Positions 45,591 through 57,960 of a stretch of 64,000 nt of DNA are shown here, piece by piece (positions within the stretch are counted from its first letter, which is position 1; the number at the start of each line of letters is the position of its first letter). The DNA lies in the NCBI GenBank assembly GCA_910589415.1, contig OU342633.1, positions 18,328,858 through 18,392,857 on the forward strand. The letters run 5' to 3'. The notes under the pieces were generated by a model. The model was not told the origin of the DNA, did no database searches, and worked only from the letters and a program-made list of their open reading frames with translations. The stretch is from Malachius bipustulatus. Taxonomy: Eukaryota > Arthropoda > Insecta > Coleoptera > Melyridae. The position numbers and the translations under genes were made by a program.

Positions 45591-47344
45591 ACCTAAAGAA
45601 AACCAACAAGCGAGAATAACAATAACAAATAGAAAAATAGAAATCAAACATGTTTTATTAAATTTCTTTTCTTCTAAATTGCTTACTATAAAAATGGTCT
45701 AAGTATAGCAAATTTTGTTTACTACATCATGTTTATATCAGTGGTATCATTGCATTGACGCCAACTATAAGTATAAGGATATAGCTTCTGCAATAATTGA
45801 TTATATCACAATGCCCGGCTATTTGAAAATGGAGCTAATGTAAACGTACCTAAAGGTAGGTAAGGATTTTAAAAATTAACTTTGGCATCAATGTTGATGC
45901 AGACCAAGACGCGTTGGCAAACCCGAAGCCCCGAACCGGCTACTATAATATATAAAAAGTGATTGTTATCGAGTGAAGAGCGCGAATCAGAATGCTAATG
46001 ATCTGTCTACAAGGGTCAACATTTAATAAGCTATAATTAACTTAATTTTCATAATGGTCACCGTTCTAATTTACATCATTGTCAATAATGTCATGCACTT
46101 ATCTTTAACTTAATGGTTATTCGCATACCTAAGCTCGCTGTAGGAGACGAGAGATGCAGTTCCAACATACAAGTCTTGGTTTTGCGCGTAAGTAACAAGA
46201 AACCAGATTATCTTCTTGCATTTCTGATTATGATCTGCATAATGCGGTAGGTTCTCATTTATCCGGCTCCTGTCCGCATCGGAAACTTTCATCAATTTAC
46301 CTTAAATATTCATTTATTATAAAATATTAATATTATGATTTTATAAATTAACTGTATAATGCTAGGAACTCGAAGAACGTGTATCTCGTATGGTACAAGG
46401 AAGATCTTGTTTACCAAGTAGGAGTATTGCTCATAGACGGAGAGCCAGCGACCGATTTGGTCAAGTCATTACCAGATGAACACTTTTTTTTCACATTTAA
46501 TACACCACCCGAACATTCCGGTATACGAGCTACCAGACCCCGTATACCGGTTTGATTTGGGGGTGATGAGCGTCTGAAGTAAAACTGAATACGACCTACT
46601 TACCCAACTTCAAGATTTTGGTCTTATTTAACTTACTATGAAAGGAAATAATAATGTCAGATCTTATATTGCACGCACGAACCCATTGCCAGACGTCAAT
46701 AACCTGCTCTCATATACTGGGTGTCCCAGACTTAATTGACCAGACCCATATCTCATAGACAGGTTGAGCTAATCGAACCGACTAAATTGAATCTTTTTAT
46801 AATTTTTAAAGCGCTATGAACATGACATCATGAAAACAACCCCAACTTCAACATCCCCCAAGTTACAGCCCCCACCCTTAAAAAAATGAATAGTACCCTG
46901 TATAGTTTTTCATGTTTTCAAAACAAGTATTGGATTTTCAATTCAGCTGTGTTTTCAGATTCAAAATTGGTTAAGGAATAACCAAGAAAAGCTCATGACT
47001 TTTTATTTCAACATTATCTGAACGACTTTACCTTTTACTTTTTACCTTGAATTAATATAACAAAGTCATCGGCATATTCTATGGTCTTGATTACCTCTTG
47101 TTCCAGACGCACTTTCTATGTCCAAAAAAGCGCATAATACTATACTTCTTTGTGTTTTGTAGCGTATTCAGCCTTTTCAAACAATTGATGTAAAGCTGAT
47201 TCCGTTGATTTTTCTGTTAGGTGTATGCATGTTGGTCTTGATGAAGTGGTCTATTTGCCAAGACGTCATCCCTTATGTACCTATCTAGTAGTTTTTCTAA
47301 AGTCTTCAGTAAACAGAACATGAGACTTATTGATCTTAGAGATG
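45591..47344. other. Spacer with a short hairpin and a MITE-like block
   Basis: No gene recognised. CCGGTATACG (46518) is inverted at 46541-46550 with a 13-base loop. A MITE-like block runs from ACTGGGTGTCCCAGACTTAA (46718) to AGTACCCTGTATAG (46906), about 190 bp. 45890-46020 and 46370-46580 are less AT-rich but have no recognised domain. Confidence 0.5.
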
Positions 47345-48480
47345 GATAAAACACTAATGTTTATCTATCACCGATTTCACAACCTGCCAACTCTCCCTGT
47401 TCGTACTCTTTGAGGGTACCAGTTTTGCATTTAGGCAGTCTTGTGGAGATAAATCGATGACTCGAGACTCTGTAAAATTGACCCTGAGTAGTTCCCTCAT
47501 TTTTTCCTCTCCTGTTTCTGTATATTTGCCAGAAGCTCTGGGGCTGCTTCGAGATGAGTATTTTATGGAGTCTAACATATTCTTGAGTTACTCCTATGTC
47601 CTCACAGTGCTTTCTTCACGACTCTCGTTTTGCTTTCCTCAGTGCTTTGTTGTATTCTGTGAGAGCCTTCCTGTATACATCCCACTTGTTAGTGTCCTTC
47701 GCTTTGTTGAAGTGTTTCCTAACTTGTCTCCTTTGTGCAGCTAGGTTTACGTTCCACCAGGGCACATTTCTGTTGGAGTTCCTGCTGACGATGGGATAGT
47801 TGCTGTTGTAGACCGAAGTGATAGCATCCTGTACTTGTCGTTCTGCCACTTCCAGATCTATTGTTCCCTTATCGTGTTTCTCGTCTGTTTTAAATTTAAA
47901 CTATGCAAAGGTCGGTCTGTCTTATTATAGGACTTCCAGTTAGTTTTCCGAGGGTTACGATAGTTGCCTTGTATGGTTACGTTTCCATTTATTGTAAAGC
48001 TTATGTGTCTGTGATCCGAGTAACTCACCTCATCAGGTACCCATCAGGTCTACATATGGGGTAGCTATGATTATGTCTATGACCTCCTTCCGTCTCAAGT
48101 TTACAAACGTTGGTTTATTTCCTACATTTGATATGTCTAGATAAGATTGTTAGCCATTATAATTTGTAGTAGTGATTCACCTCTTTCGTTGGTGTTTGTG
48201 CTTGTCCAAGTTGTTTGATGCTCATTGGTGTCGCACCGGATGATCAGCTGTGGTCCTTTCCCCCCGCACTCTCTCACCAGTTTTTCTATCTCTTGAATGG
48301 TGGTGATTCCAGGTCGTCATACGGGAAATATGCTGATCCGAGAATTATCTTCCTCGACATATTGGGAACCAATTCGATCTGCACCAGTTCCCATTGTACT
48401 AAGCAGAAACTCGTTCCAGTGAAACCGTTTCTTTCCAGGAGCTGTCTGTAAAGCATACTATTCCTCCTGTGTCGAGAATT
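47345..48480 (-). pseudogene. R1/LOA-like LINE endonuclease and linker
   Basis: Minus strand, from 48480: SRKIILGSAYFPYDDLES (about 48340-48290), then KLVRECGGKGPQLIIRCDTN and TTWTSTNTNERGESLLQIIM (48270-48150), the endonuclease GCDAN-type core with G to R. Then SYSDHRHISFTINGN (about 48030-47985) holds the SDH motif. The linker follows: VAERQVQDAITSVYNSNYPI, NVPWWNVNLAAQRRQVRKHF, TNKWDVYRKALTEYNKALRK (47849-47616), then TETGEEKMRELLRVNF and ESWQVVKSVIDKH (47530-47354), where it stops just before RT. Same subfamily as the LINE at 5.05-8.15 kb, opposite strand. RT is absent. Confidence 0.85.
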
Positions 48481-48542
48481 ACTTATTCCGTTTCCTACTT
48501 TTAGGAAAACGATAGTAAAACAATAACATGTTCACTAATGAT

Positions 48543-49951
48543 GGTAAACCCGGGAGAGATTGTACATCGGTAAAAATTGTCCACAGCTAGTATTTCACCA
48601 TGCACACCACCCTAGATGGATCTGTAGGTCAAACCAATTAGCAATTGCATTGTGCAGATTGTATAATTATTATCTCGTGGCGTCTGTGTCTGTTGTTTGT
48701 ACCCAATAAAGCGTCATAAAAAAATATCAATGACCGAAAAGTTTTATAGCATATTACGAGTATGTTTTTATGTAGTGATAAAACTAAATTAGGTAAGTTT
48801 AATTTAAAACTATCAATGTTTCATGAAAAATTGGAACGGAAAAGTTTCTCAACCTCAAAATTAAGCATGCTATCCCATTTCACTCTGTGAACAAACTTGT
48901 GGTCGGTCTCTCCCGTAACTGTGGTAGAGTTACGGGACCACTTGGATTTGGGAGAAACCTATGGGAAGCTTAGTGTTTTCATTATTTTGTACTGATTAAA
49001 GGCTACTGTTATAGCTAAACAATAACGCTGGTCATAATAGTAGAAAAAATGCAATAAGAGCTAGTTGGAGCGCCGCAAGCCATCCGGAACCGTATTGTTG
49101 ATTGATGATGGGCACACTTCTCATACGCATTCAGTGGATGTAGATACTGAATTTTTGTCAAGAAAACAAAATAATTCTTCTTTGTCTTCCAAGTCATACG
49201 ACTCACTATCTGCAACCTCTTGATCGTTCCTTTTTTAGGTTTTAAAAAACTGACTACCAAGCGGCTTGCTACAATTTCATCATGAAAACGTATCCATCAA
49301 GAAAGCTGACAAGGTTGCAGCTTGAAAAACTTCTTAGGCATGTCTGGGGTAGATCGGCTACAGTCGAAAATGGAATGTCAGCATTTACTTAGAGCTACCC
49401 AGAATTTCAATTAAGATGCTATTCCAGATTACTCCTATGTGGAGATTAATATGGAGCATAGCTCTGTTTTGTTGTTTCATTTTGTCCAACCACGATCTTC
49501 AGATAGCACACATTCCCCTCAAACAACCCGCAGATCTTCACCTCAACCTGGATGTTCTCATTACCCAGATCCCTCAATCAGTGACGATGTTAGTGAAATT
49601 ATACCAGGAAAGCTACTCAAGAAAATTTCACCCGTTCCAAAAACCAGTGCGACCGTATCAGTCAATAAACACGGAAGGCAGCAGCTCGCAACCATTTTAA
49701 ATTACTGCGGAACGAATTGAGAAGAAAAAAAAACAAACCTAATAAAATGAAAAAGCAGAGCTCGAGAGAAATTAAATCATTTGAAAAAAAGGGAAGAAGC
49801 GCCAAGCTAAAACATTTGATTCTGGGAAAAATGGAAAAAAAAATGTGAAGTTGAAACATCTGATTCTGAAAATGGAAGTATAATTTTCCAAGAAAGTGAT
49901 CAATCAGCGGAAAAATGGGATGAAAATGAGTTAAACTCTCCCGGGTTTACC
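48543..49951 (+). mobile_element. Internally deleted pogo/Tigger-like DNA transposon
   Basis: The word GGTAAACCCGGGAGAG at 48543-48558 is exactly inverted at 49936-49951. These are the only strong inverted repeats flanking the transposase C-terminal fragment at 49.26-49.72 kb, so they are taken as its ends. About 1.4 kb long. The catalytic part of the transposase is missing. A 3' stretch at 49720-49930 continues as a lysine/glutamate-rich region. The 48650-49260 part holds nothing I recognise. Confidence 0.7.
49264..49720 (+). pseudogene. Pogo/jerky-type transposase C-terminal fragment
   Basis: KTYPSRKLTRLQLEKLLRHV followed by WGRSATVENGMSAF (49281-49390) matches the stretch that follows the last catalytic residue in DDE_1 (pogo/Tigger/jerky) transposases, where W-x-x-A-x-T-V-E-N-G-x-x-x-F leads to a GI-x-P-x-N segment. 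The next words in a shifted frame, DAIPDYSYVEINMEHS (49418-49455), fit that P-x-N-x-x-A-I-P region. A serine/proline-rich tail (SPQTTRRSSPQPGCSHYPDP, KLLKKISPVPKTSA) is typical of these C-termini. A stop near 49392 and another at 49414 break it. Confidence 0.7.
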
Positions 49952-49989
49952 CTAGTTTGAAGTTATCTCTCTTAGGAAAATTTCCTAAG

Positions 49990-50340
49990 GTCACGTGGTT
50001 TGTACAGGGTATTCCTTGTAACTTGAGTACCTACATGTCATAGTTTCCAATTTGGCATGTTAAATATTTTTGAGCATCAAATGTCTGCTGTTGTAAATGA
50101 GAAATATTGGTCAAATCGTTTTAAAAACTGCGGCCTTTGAATTTTCGTAAAAGTCTGTACTATATGAACACTTGTATACATTTTGAACACCTGATGGAAG
50201 AAAGTCAAATTAAAAGGATATTCAAGGTCTTTCGAATTATACAAGGTGTGAAAAAAAGGCTTTTTTATTAATGAGGGGAGGGGACAAAATTGCTAATTTT
50301 GTAGATCCATCTCACATGGCACGTTTTCAAACAATAGACC
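49990..50340. repeat. Distant copy of the ~305-bp module
   Basis: GTACAGGGTATTCCTTGTAA near 50005, AAACTGCGGCCTTTGAATTT at 50124, a GTCAAATTAAAAGG..TTTCGAATTATAC segment and ACGTTTTCAAACAATAGACC at 50320 parallel the 36.4-36.7 kb module. Only half of the words are kept. Confidence 0.5.
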
Positions 50341-53300
50341 TGAAGCTTTTGCAGTATAGACCCAGAAATTTTATAGCATTTTACTTTACATTATTTTGTC
50401 TGGTTGATCAATTTCCTATTACTATTATTGTCTATGTTTGTATTCATTCCATATATTTTTATTTTAGCGGCACAAAAAATTTACAAGATTAATTCTTTCA
50501 CTGCAAAAACCAAGTAATACGTCCTTACAAGTGTATATTAGCTTTCCCCTCATCCGGGTTCATGAATATAAACATATAGTCCTAAGTGGCGTTTGCGAAT
50601 GGTTGATGAATATCTGTGTGAATTGAACGATATTCCTCGGTAATGTATTGTTACTATGAGCTATAAAAGCTTCAGAAACACTTGCGTGTTGTTTATCACT
50701 AGCATTCTGCACCCCCATAGCTCTGCAATAGTGGTGCAGGGCTTATCAGTCAATACGCTCCTAATCCGACACGAAGGACCGAGTGTATAAGCTTTATTAT
50801 GCTAAATTATTTGTTGTTGGAAATGTTATGAGTAGGAAAAATGTGTCAGAATATGCATCTACATGAATCGCGGGGGAAATGGTAAGTGTGATAGGTATAG
50901 CCTGAATACAGTTTAAAACTTTGCATGCGTGTAGCTTAAATATGAAATTAAAAATAAATGACTTGTGCATGTGTTTTACTTGCGATTCAAAAAAATGTCT
51001 GGGCCTTCTCGATATATTGCAGAGATATAATAAACTTTAAAGTGTTAAAACGTCTAAATTAATGATCATCATTATTTATTAGAAGCACATTGTATGTAAA
51101 CGTACAGAAACTAAAGTCAACCGTCTTTTTAAAAGAGCAGGATAATTGATTTTTTGCCACATCGCTAACTCTTAGTTTAATTTGGAAGGAAACTCATCCC
51201 GGTACGAACATTTATACCTGTCTGCCAATTATTGTCATCGCCCAGTTCCGTCAATAGTTTTGACGTTCGCAAATTTTCGGGAATTGTAAATTAAATCTCT
51301 TTTCATTTTTAACCGGCGTCCGTACAGCTTCACCGTAGGTTGCTGAAACTACTTTAATAATTTTCTTACATTATATTATCTTCCATCTCCCCTTTAAATC
51401 CTCTGGTACAATACCTTTTTTAATATTGAGCATGGATATTACTATAATTTTCTATTAAATTAAATAATTGCCGCATAAATTTTTTACTCGGATCTGCACG
51501 TGTCTTTGCATATTCATTTTATTTCTTATGTCAAGGTAACTTTAAATACCAGTGCAGAAACAGACTCGCTTCTGTTGCTTTACTATGAATGAACATTCAA
51601 TAATTGAGTCGTGATTTTATAGCCTTTGCCTGGGAGCTGATTTGCCTTTCTCTTAGAAGCTGATTCGTCGTTCCTTGGAAGCTGATTCAGTGTTTTTGGA
51701 GTCCATCTTTTATGCGCTAATACTATACTTAGAATGTGTTATTGCATGAGATCATAGTACTCACCGCGAAAAATCAGCCTTGCTGAAGCCTTACTGCAAG
51801 GATATTTCCTAGCACCAGCACAAACACTCACATCAGTTCTCAAGCAGCATCAAGAAGCTAAATACCGAGTTAAGTTCAGTGATTCTTTCCTCAATTCACA
51901 TTATCTACAAGATTTTTAATTTTCAGTTATCATTTATTTGTTTACCTCAGTCCGTTCAAATTTTCCATTTTTATTATTGTTCTATTTGTACATATAAAAC
52001 CACGTTTTAAAGTAAGGTTTTCTTATTCTTGCATTTGTAATTTTAAACATTCATTAAAAACTTATATTTTTTTTAAATCAATGTCATTGTTTCATTTTGT
52101 TTGTGTCTCCAACCTTTAACAATGCCTCTATCCTAGAGTTTGATTGTTGAGTGCTCTCTGTTTTAACTAGCCTGCGTAATTCAATTTAATTTTTTCTTTA
52201 TTTTAAAATTATAACGTTAATAAATAACCGTATCATAATTTTAATTTTCCTTCAAACGACCTCAGAATGCACCTAATAACACAGTTTAACTGCAAATTAA
52301 CCAGAACTGTCAATAAGATCGATCTGATCCAATCAAATCGAATGATAAAATCAAATACGCTCAACCAGGTAACAGGAGATTTTTTAATTTAATTGTGCTG
52401 CTATGGTATACCCTTTGGTATTTCTCTAATTATACTTTTATCTTACTCCTGATGTATTTTTTTACATTTTCTCACATAACAAATAAAAAAACTATATCTT
52501 AATATTATATGAGGGCACTGTTTCTCTCATCAGGTGGGTTCAGATAAATATTTCAGTATTATTTTCCAAGATTGAACCAAAATGAAATGTAGAATAATTA
52601 GTTTGATTTTTTTTTATATATATAACTTGTAACTTACAAACTGTTTTTAAAAATAAAGTAAAACCTAACCTACCTATAGAGCTCTGAATCTTTCTATCTT
52701 CTACCTAATAATTTAAAATCAATCACTATAAATAATTTGAATTAAATAATAACATTACAATTTTGTGTAATCTACAACCATTAAACTTCCTTTCAGCTGT
52801 CTCCAGGAAATTTTCTCCAATTCCCCTTCAATTATCTCTGCATGCAGCTCTTGTTGTATAGCTTCTAATTTTCTATATAATTTCTACTTAATATGCCTTC
52901 TTTTCAACTATCGTGGTACATCTTCTTTATTATTTAACGAAATTCTTCTTTGTTATTTATTAAAACTTTACTTCTTCTCTTCTTCTATAATAGCAACAGC
53001 TACCATCTCCTTTTCCACTTCTAGCTTCCTGAAGAATTCCTTCTCCCAATATGATTTTACGTGTTCTTCTATTCTTTTACTGGTCAATATTCTTGCACCT
53101 GCTCCTTTGATTTCAATCTTTCCGTTTCGTCGCTTATATTATTCCTTGGTTTCATAAAATCTCTTTTCTAATCTATTTTCCTGCTCCTTTTTGCTCTTGC
53201 AAAATAATTTCTTTCGTCCTTTTCCATTTTTCTTGACAGATACTTTTCCCAAAATTCTTAACTCCTTCCTTTCCCGTTCTCGTTGCTATCAACATCCTTC

Positions 53301-53575
53301 CCTTTCATTTTTTTTCTTTTTATTCCTGATTTTTTTAAACAAACAAAATAATTATCTTTTGACATTTTTAATTACCTATTAATATCCTTTATTTGTTACT
53401 AGTTATAAATTTAATTAGCACAACATCTAATTCAATAATTCAAACCTGAAATCACTAGCTTCTTTATCTGAACACAATTTTCCATAACAGTACTTTTGAT
53501 GTAACATTTTTTTTATACTCAGTTCCTTCGCTCAGTATTGACGAAATTGTATATTTTTTATTTATTTTTTTCAAT
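50341..53575. other. Long spacer, no confident gene
   Basis: 50560-50900 and 51540-51900 have more balanced composition and might hold exons or regulatory DNA, but no domain or splice pattern stood out. At 51630-51695 the word GAAGCTGATTC or near variants recurs three times. 52790-53330 is strongly pyrimidine-rich on the plus strand; its minus strand reads as lysine/glutamate-rich broken frames (KEQENRLEKRF, KEYNKRRNGKIEIKGAG), possibly a decayed coiled-coil protein such as a LINE ORF1. This is unproven. Confidence 0.4.
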
Positions 53576-53955
53576 AGGATATATCCTGTATTTTATTACA
53601 TTTTCAGATTGTCTGAGAAAATCCAGTAAGAATGGTTTTTTAAAGTTGCAGCTTAAGTCAAGTAGGCTATGAATTTTAAACAAGTGAAAATCGCAATTTT
53701 TCATTTTGAAAGATTTCAGATTCAGATTTTTCATCACCCTGTATAAAAATTTTATATGATAGCACATACGAAGTTAAAATTGGGACATCTACGCCATGTT
53801 CCAATATCTTGAGCCATTTCCGATGTACACTGCTTTCAAAATGAAAAATTACGATTTTCACTTGTCTATAACTCATCACCTACTCCACTTGAATTGAAAC
53901 TGTAAAAACCCTGGACTTCCTCAGACTGAAAATGAAATAATATGTAGGGTGTCCT
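53576..53955. repeat. Foldback MITE, about 380 bp
   Basis: Arms: ATTACATTTTCAGATTGTCTG (53595-53620) with the inverse of CAGACTGAAAATGAAATAAT (53922-53941), and AACAAGTGAAAATCGCAATTT (53680-53700) with AAATTACGATTTTCACTTGT (53842-53862). Related to parts of the 27.6-28.6 kb nest. An inner CATCACCCTGTATA tip at 53741 suggests a further nested piece. Confidence 0.75.
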
Positions 53956-54244
53956 ATTAGAAAAAAATAGACAATGTCATCATTAATGAGCCAAGGAGCA
54001 GCCTGTATAAAAAGCATTACGTTAATAGAACATAAATCGACCTGTTTTTGGGATTTTTCAATTCTAGAAAAACTGACTGAGAAAATGAATTTATTCGTTA
54101 CATATAATTTACCCTGTATAATGCATTGTGTTCATTTAGGACAACTACAGCAGCGCCACCTGGTGTATAAGGTGTACATACTTGTAAATTTTTCACTAAT
54201 GAAGATAAAACGACGATTTAAAAATGCGCTGGTTCCTTGAAATA

Positions 54245-55269
54245 TACAGGCTGTTTCATTAATTAGTTTACAAAATTCAACTGGAGATTCCTTGCTGAAT
54301 TTTAAGGGGGGTTTGTCATAAAAAAAAATCTTAAAGCCTCCCCTAAGAAGTTACATCCTCTTAAAGTAGGATAAAATTTCACATTTATCGATTTTTTTCT
54401 GAATGACTTTAAATTAAAAAAAAAAAAACAGCTAGGTATTCGATCACAACTACCAGGAAGCCTCCATAGTTACATAATTTTATCCACCCTTGTTCTCTGC
54501 AAGGATGTGAATCATACTACCCCTAAAAGTTTTTTTCCAGAACTTTTTTTCTAATAATTTTTTTTAATCTTTAAATTCATACTTTGGAGGGCCAGTTCAA
54601 TTAAAAAAAAATGCTCCCTTAAAAATTTCACGGAAACTTAATACTTTTCCACTAGAGAAACAAAATAAGCGGACTTACATAAATTATAAATTGTGATTTT
54701 ACATACATTTATAAAATATGTAAATACGCAAAATATGTAAAATATTTATAGAAATAATTGAACATTAAATAACACAAACAATAAACAAATCATATTTAAC
54801 TAAATTAACAATATTTTGTTTAAGACAGTGCTCAAAATGGGCACCATTTTCTTGAATACATGCCCTTATTTTATTTCTTTAGTGGAAAAGTATTGAGTTT
54901 CCGTGAAATTTGTAAGAGACAATTTTTTTTCAATTGAACTGGTCTTCAAAAGTGTGAATTTAAAGATAAAAAAATAGGAAAAAAGTTCTGGAAAAAAAAC
55001 TTTTAGAAATAGTATGATTCACACCCTTGCAGAGAACAAGAGTGGATAAAATTACGTAATTATGGAGGCTTCCTGGTAGTAGTATTCGAATACCTAACCG
55101 TCTTTTTTTTATTTCAAGGTATTTCAGAAAAAAATCGATAAATGTGAATTTTTTACCCTACTTTAAGGGGATGTAACTTCTTAGGGGAGGCTTTAAGAAA
55201 AAATTTTTTATGACAAACCCCCCGAATCTCCAGTTGAATTTTCTGCACTGATTAATGAAACATCCTGTA
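54245..55269. mobile_element. Foldback element, 1,025 bp
   Basis: The left tip is TACAGGCTGTTTCATTAATTA and the right tip TAATGAAACATCCTGTA, flanked by TA-containing sequence. Arms of about 425 bp pair throughout, for example CCTCCCCTAAGAAGTTACATC with GATGTAACTTCTTAGGGGAGG and GGAAGCCTCCATAGTTACATA with its inverse at 55040-55070. The loop is about 54670-54845. Arm identity is high by eye. No transposase. Poly(A/T) runs in the arms account for the low-complexity stretches here. Confidence 0.9.
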
Positions 55270-55331
55270 TAAAATCTATTGGTGTTTAAAAGTGTCCTGC
55301 AATCAGTACCTGAAGCCTTATAATATCATGT

Positions 55332-55364
55332 CCTTCCAGCAGGACATTTTGTCCTGCTGGAAGG
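55332..55364. repeat. Perfect 15-bp hairpin with 3-base loop
   Basis: CCTTCCAGCAGGACA and its exact inverse are separated by TTT. It is GC-rich in an AT-rich setting and lies 62 bp outside the 54.2-55.3 kb foldback. Confidence 0.85.
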
Positions 55365-57159
55365 TGCTTGTACGTTCCATCAATAAGGGGCACTCTTTCC
55401 CTCATGAGGGCGATGTAAAACTTGTTCGATTTAATAAGGGAGAGTGACCAGTATTGTTAATTGAGCATAAATTAACTTCAAAGATGAAAATGGAGATTAA
55501 AATAGAAAAACTTGAGAGGATGGTTAAATAACACAATGGTGTGTCCAAATAGAAAAGTATACTAAACTGAACTGAACTGAAGTATAAGTTCAGAAAGTCC
55601 AGAACTTAGTTATTATACTTATATAATTTTAATTAATTTATAATTAATAAAAATAATGCTTATAATAATAATTAGGGGTTAAAAAGCTGATGGACGTTTA
55701 ATAAAATTCTATAACACTTCGAAACCCACAAAAATATCAAGCCTTTAAATGAAACAAGTTTTAGATTGTCAAAAAAATTTGTTTCCCTGATTGACAAGGT
55801 ACGCTTTCGGTCATTTTCAGCTGTTAATAATTATCTTTAATTTACTTAATTCGTTTATCTAAATTAACTAAATATCACTGAAATTCGTAAGGTGAAATCC
55901 AATCAAAACATTGAAGATAAAATTAAAATAATTCAAATGTAACTTATCCCTGTTGGTTGGTTGTCTACGCATGTAACTAGTTGCGAATATGAAAAGTGGC
56001 TGTATTGCAACTTCCCCTGCCTCTAGGGGTTGCCAACTAAGGGGTGACACTGTCGTTTATATACACTCATTCAATACAGACAGCTAAGTGCACAACAATA
56101 TAATCAGTGGCGCATCAGACACAGGCCTAAAGTCGGTGGGCCCTAATTGTAACTTTTCGACTTAAAAAAATACCAAAAAATTAATTATAAGTGGCATATT
56201 TTCTAAATGTTTCCCAATTACTATTTTTACATTAATATTATTCCATTTTTCTGTTTTACGTAAAATTCTAAGCAGATTTCATGTAGCTTATACCCAATAC
56301 CTCAGTTCAACTACTTTTCAAAAATAAGGAAGTTGAACTTTGATTGAAGGCGAACTCGCAAAGCCTTTATATGGGTGTACCTATTTGAAATTTCTCTAAT
56401 TTTTTTATTTTGAAATAAGGCGGATATCTCTTGATAAAGAAAATTTGGGACGCCGTGCATGCCCCTATTTTTTCATCTTTCAAACTTTGATGTTTCATTT
56501 TTTCTTTTACCAATTATTCAGTATACCATCATCGTCACAATTACGATTACTCATAAAATGATGGTGACGTCATAGAACTTTTAATCGCTAGAATGAACCG
56601 AAATCCCTAATTTTAGGTCAATAATATTCGTGCTTAGCGAAATGGGATCATCGTCACCTGAATCCTAATATTATTCATCGTTATGCTCTGTTAAGTTCTT
56701 CTTGTACATTGTTTTGTTTATGAACTTACATTTTCTTAAGCTGAAGGTATAGATCGAAGTTGAATATTTCAAGATTTCTTCTCCTATTTTATTCTCTCGT
56801 TTTACCACAGATTATCACACATGTGTCATATTTTATCGATAGTTCTAAATTCGGAGGTTCCACAACCATTATTTTGATAAACATACACTATTGCCATGCA
56901 AGAATAATAATTCAAGTTAATTCATAGGTTGTAGGTGCCTAAGTTCAAGTTAAAATTTACTTGATTTACATTAACATTTACAAACCCTAGGTCTTAAATT
57001 TTACTAAAACGTATTAGAATTATATTATTCAATGTGCTTTAGCAGTATTGAAAAATTGTTAATTCTGTTAATATTTCCATTTTCGACAAACAATAGTGTT
57101 ATCTATACCTAATACATCCAATTTTATAATTGCTTCTTTCCTCCTAGTTTAATCGGACA
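55365..57159. other. Spacer, no gene found
   Basis: AT-rich, no domain or repeat partner recognised. 55960-56150 is slightly less AT-rich. Confidence 0.45.
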
Positions 57160-57440
57160 CTTACAGTAAACGTACGCTACTGATCTCTTCAGTGAGAGGG
57201 ATTATCTGAGTAATGTGATTTATTAGAGAGATATCAAACAGGCCTTGCATTAGCGACCCCACACAGCCGACTGCCGACTAATTAATACGTTCTTAGCGAC
57301 CTTTTAATCATAATTGGATAACTCAAATCCATCGCGGATGTGTTTTAAACTCGTAATGTCTTGTTAATTAAGTTGGCCTCGGAATTAGCGCCTAGATGCT
57401 GCTGTTACCCCATTCGCCTGACTCTCACAGCAGTTACTGA
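57160..57440. promoter_or_regulatory. Candidate regulatory block of unique sequence
   Basis: Balanced composition, not repeated elsewhere in the window, no transposon signature and no long open frame. It is dense in homeodomain-type words (CTAATTAATA near 57278, ATCATAATTGG near 57308, TTAATTAAGT near 57363, GGAATTAGCG near 57380). These are properties expected of conserved non-coding DNA, but no comparison to another species could be made. Confidence 0.3.
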
Positions 57441-57843
57441 ATTTTGAATGCATTGTAATTGAAACTAAGATTTTATAATTATTATTATTATTAGATTATT
57501 ATCCTGCAAATATACATAAATAACGATCTTGCAGAATTTAGTTGCATAGTCACAAATTAAACGTTTTTTTTTTGCTTGATTGAATGAATGAAGACTACTT
57601 AAACTCTGATGATGTGTTGAACAAAAAATATTATTTGCCAAAGTCAAGGCTCTTACGAAAATGACGTCATAAATTGAAAACTTTTTCCAGATTTTCTCAA
57701 AAATATAAATGTACGAGTATTTATGAAATTCTTTATTAAAATAACTAGTCAGCAGGATGAATACATATACACATGTTGGTCCATATCTCGGGGGACACGC
57801 TGTAAAAATAGCTAAATATTTAAAGTAAAACAGTCAAAAAGGT

Positions 57844-57960
57844 TTTCTCTTGATTGCCTCGAGTGGCTACAGCAAGCAGGGCGGCTACCATGGGGAAAAC
57901 ACGTCAATCAACCCGCGCGACTTATTCACAGAGCATCTGCTGTCCCCGGCTTGTCAAGTG
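57844..57960 (+). CDS. Candidate internal exon, function unknown
   Basis: A GC-rich island in AT-rich DNA. In one frame it reads SSGYSKQGGYHGENTSINPR then DLFTEHLLSPACQ, with biased amino-acid use (S, G, Y, Q, H) as in low-complexity regions of transcription factors. The frame stays open to 58164 but becomes hydrophobic and TE-like after about 57960. A weak donor (CAA/GTGACA) occurs at about 57957. The upstream boundary would be after a CTCGAG at 57862 or earlier; the start codon at 57850 is not convincing. I do not recognise the protein. It could equally be a remnant of a mobile element. Confidence 0.25.
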
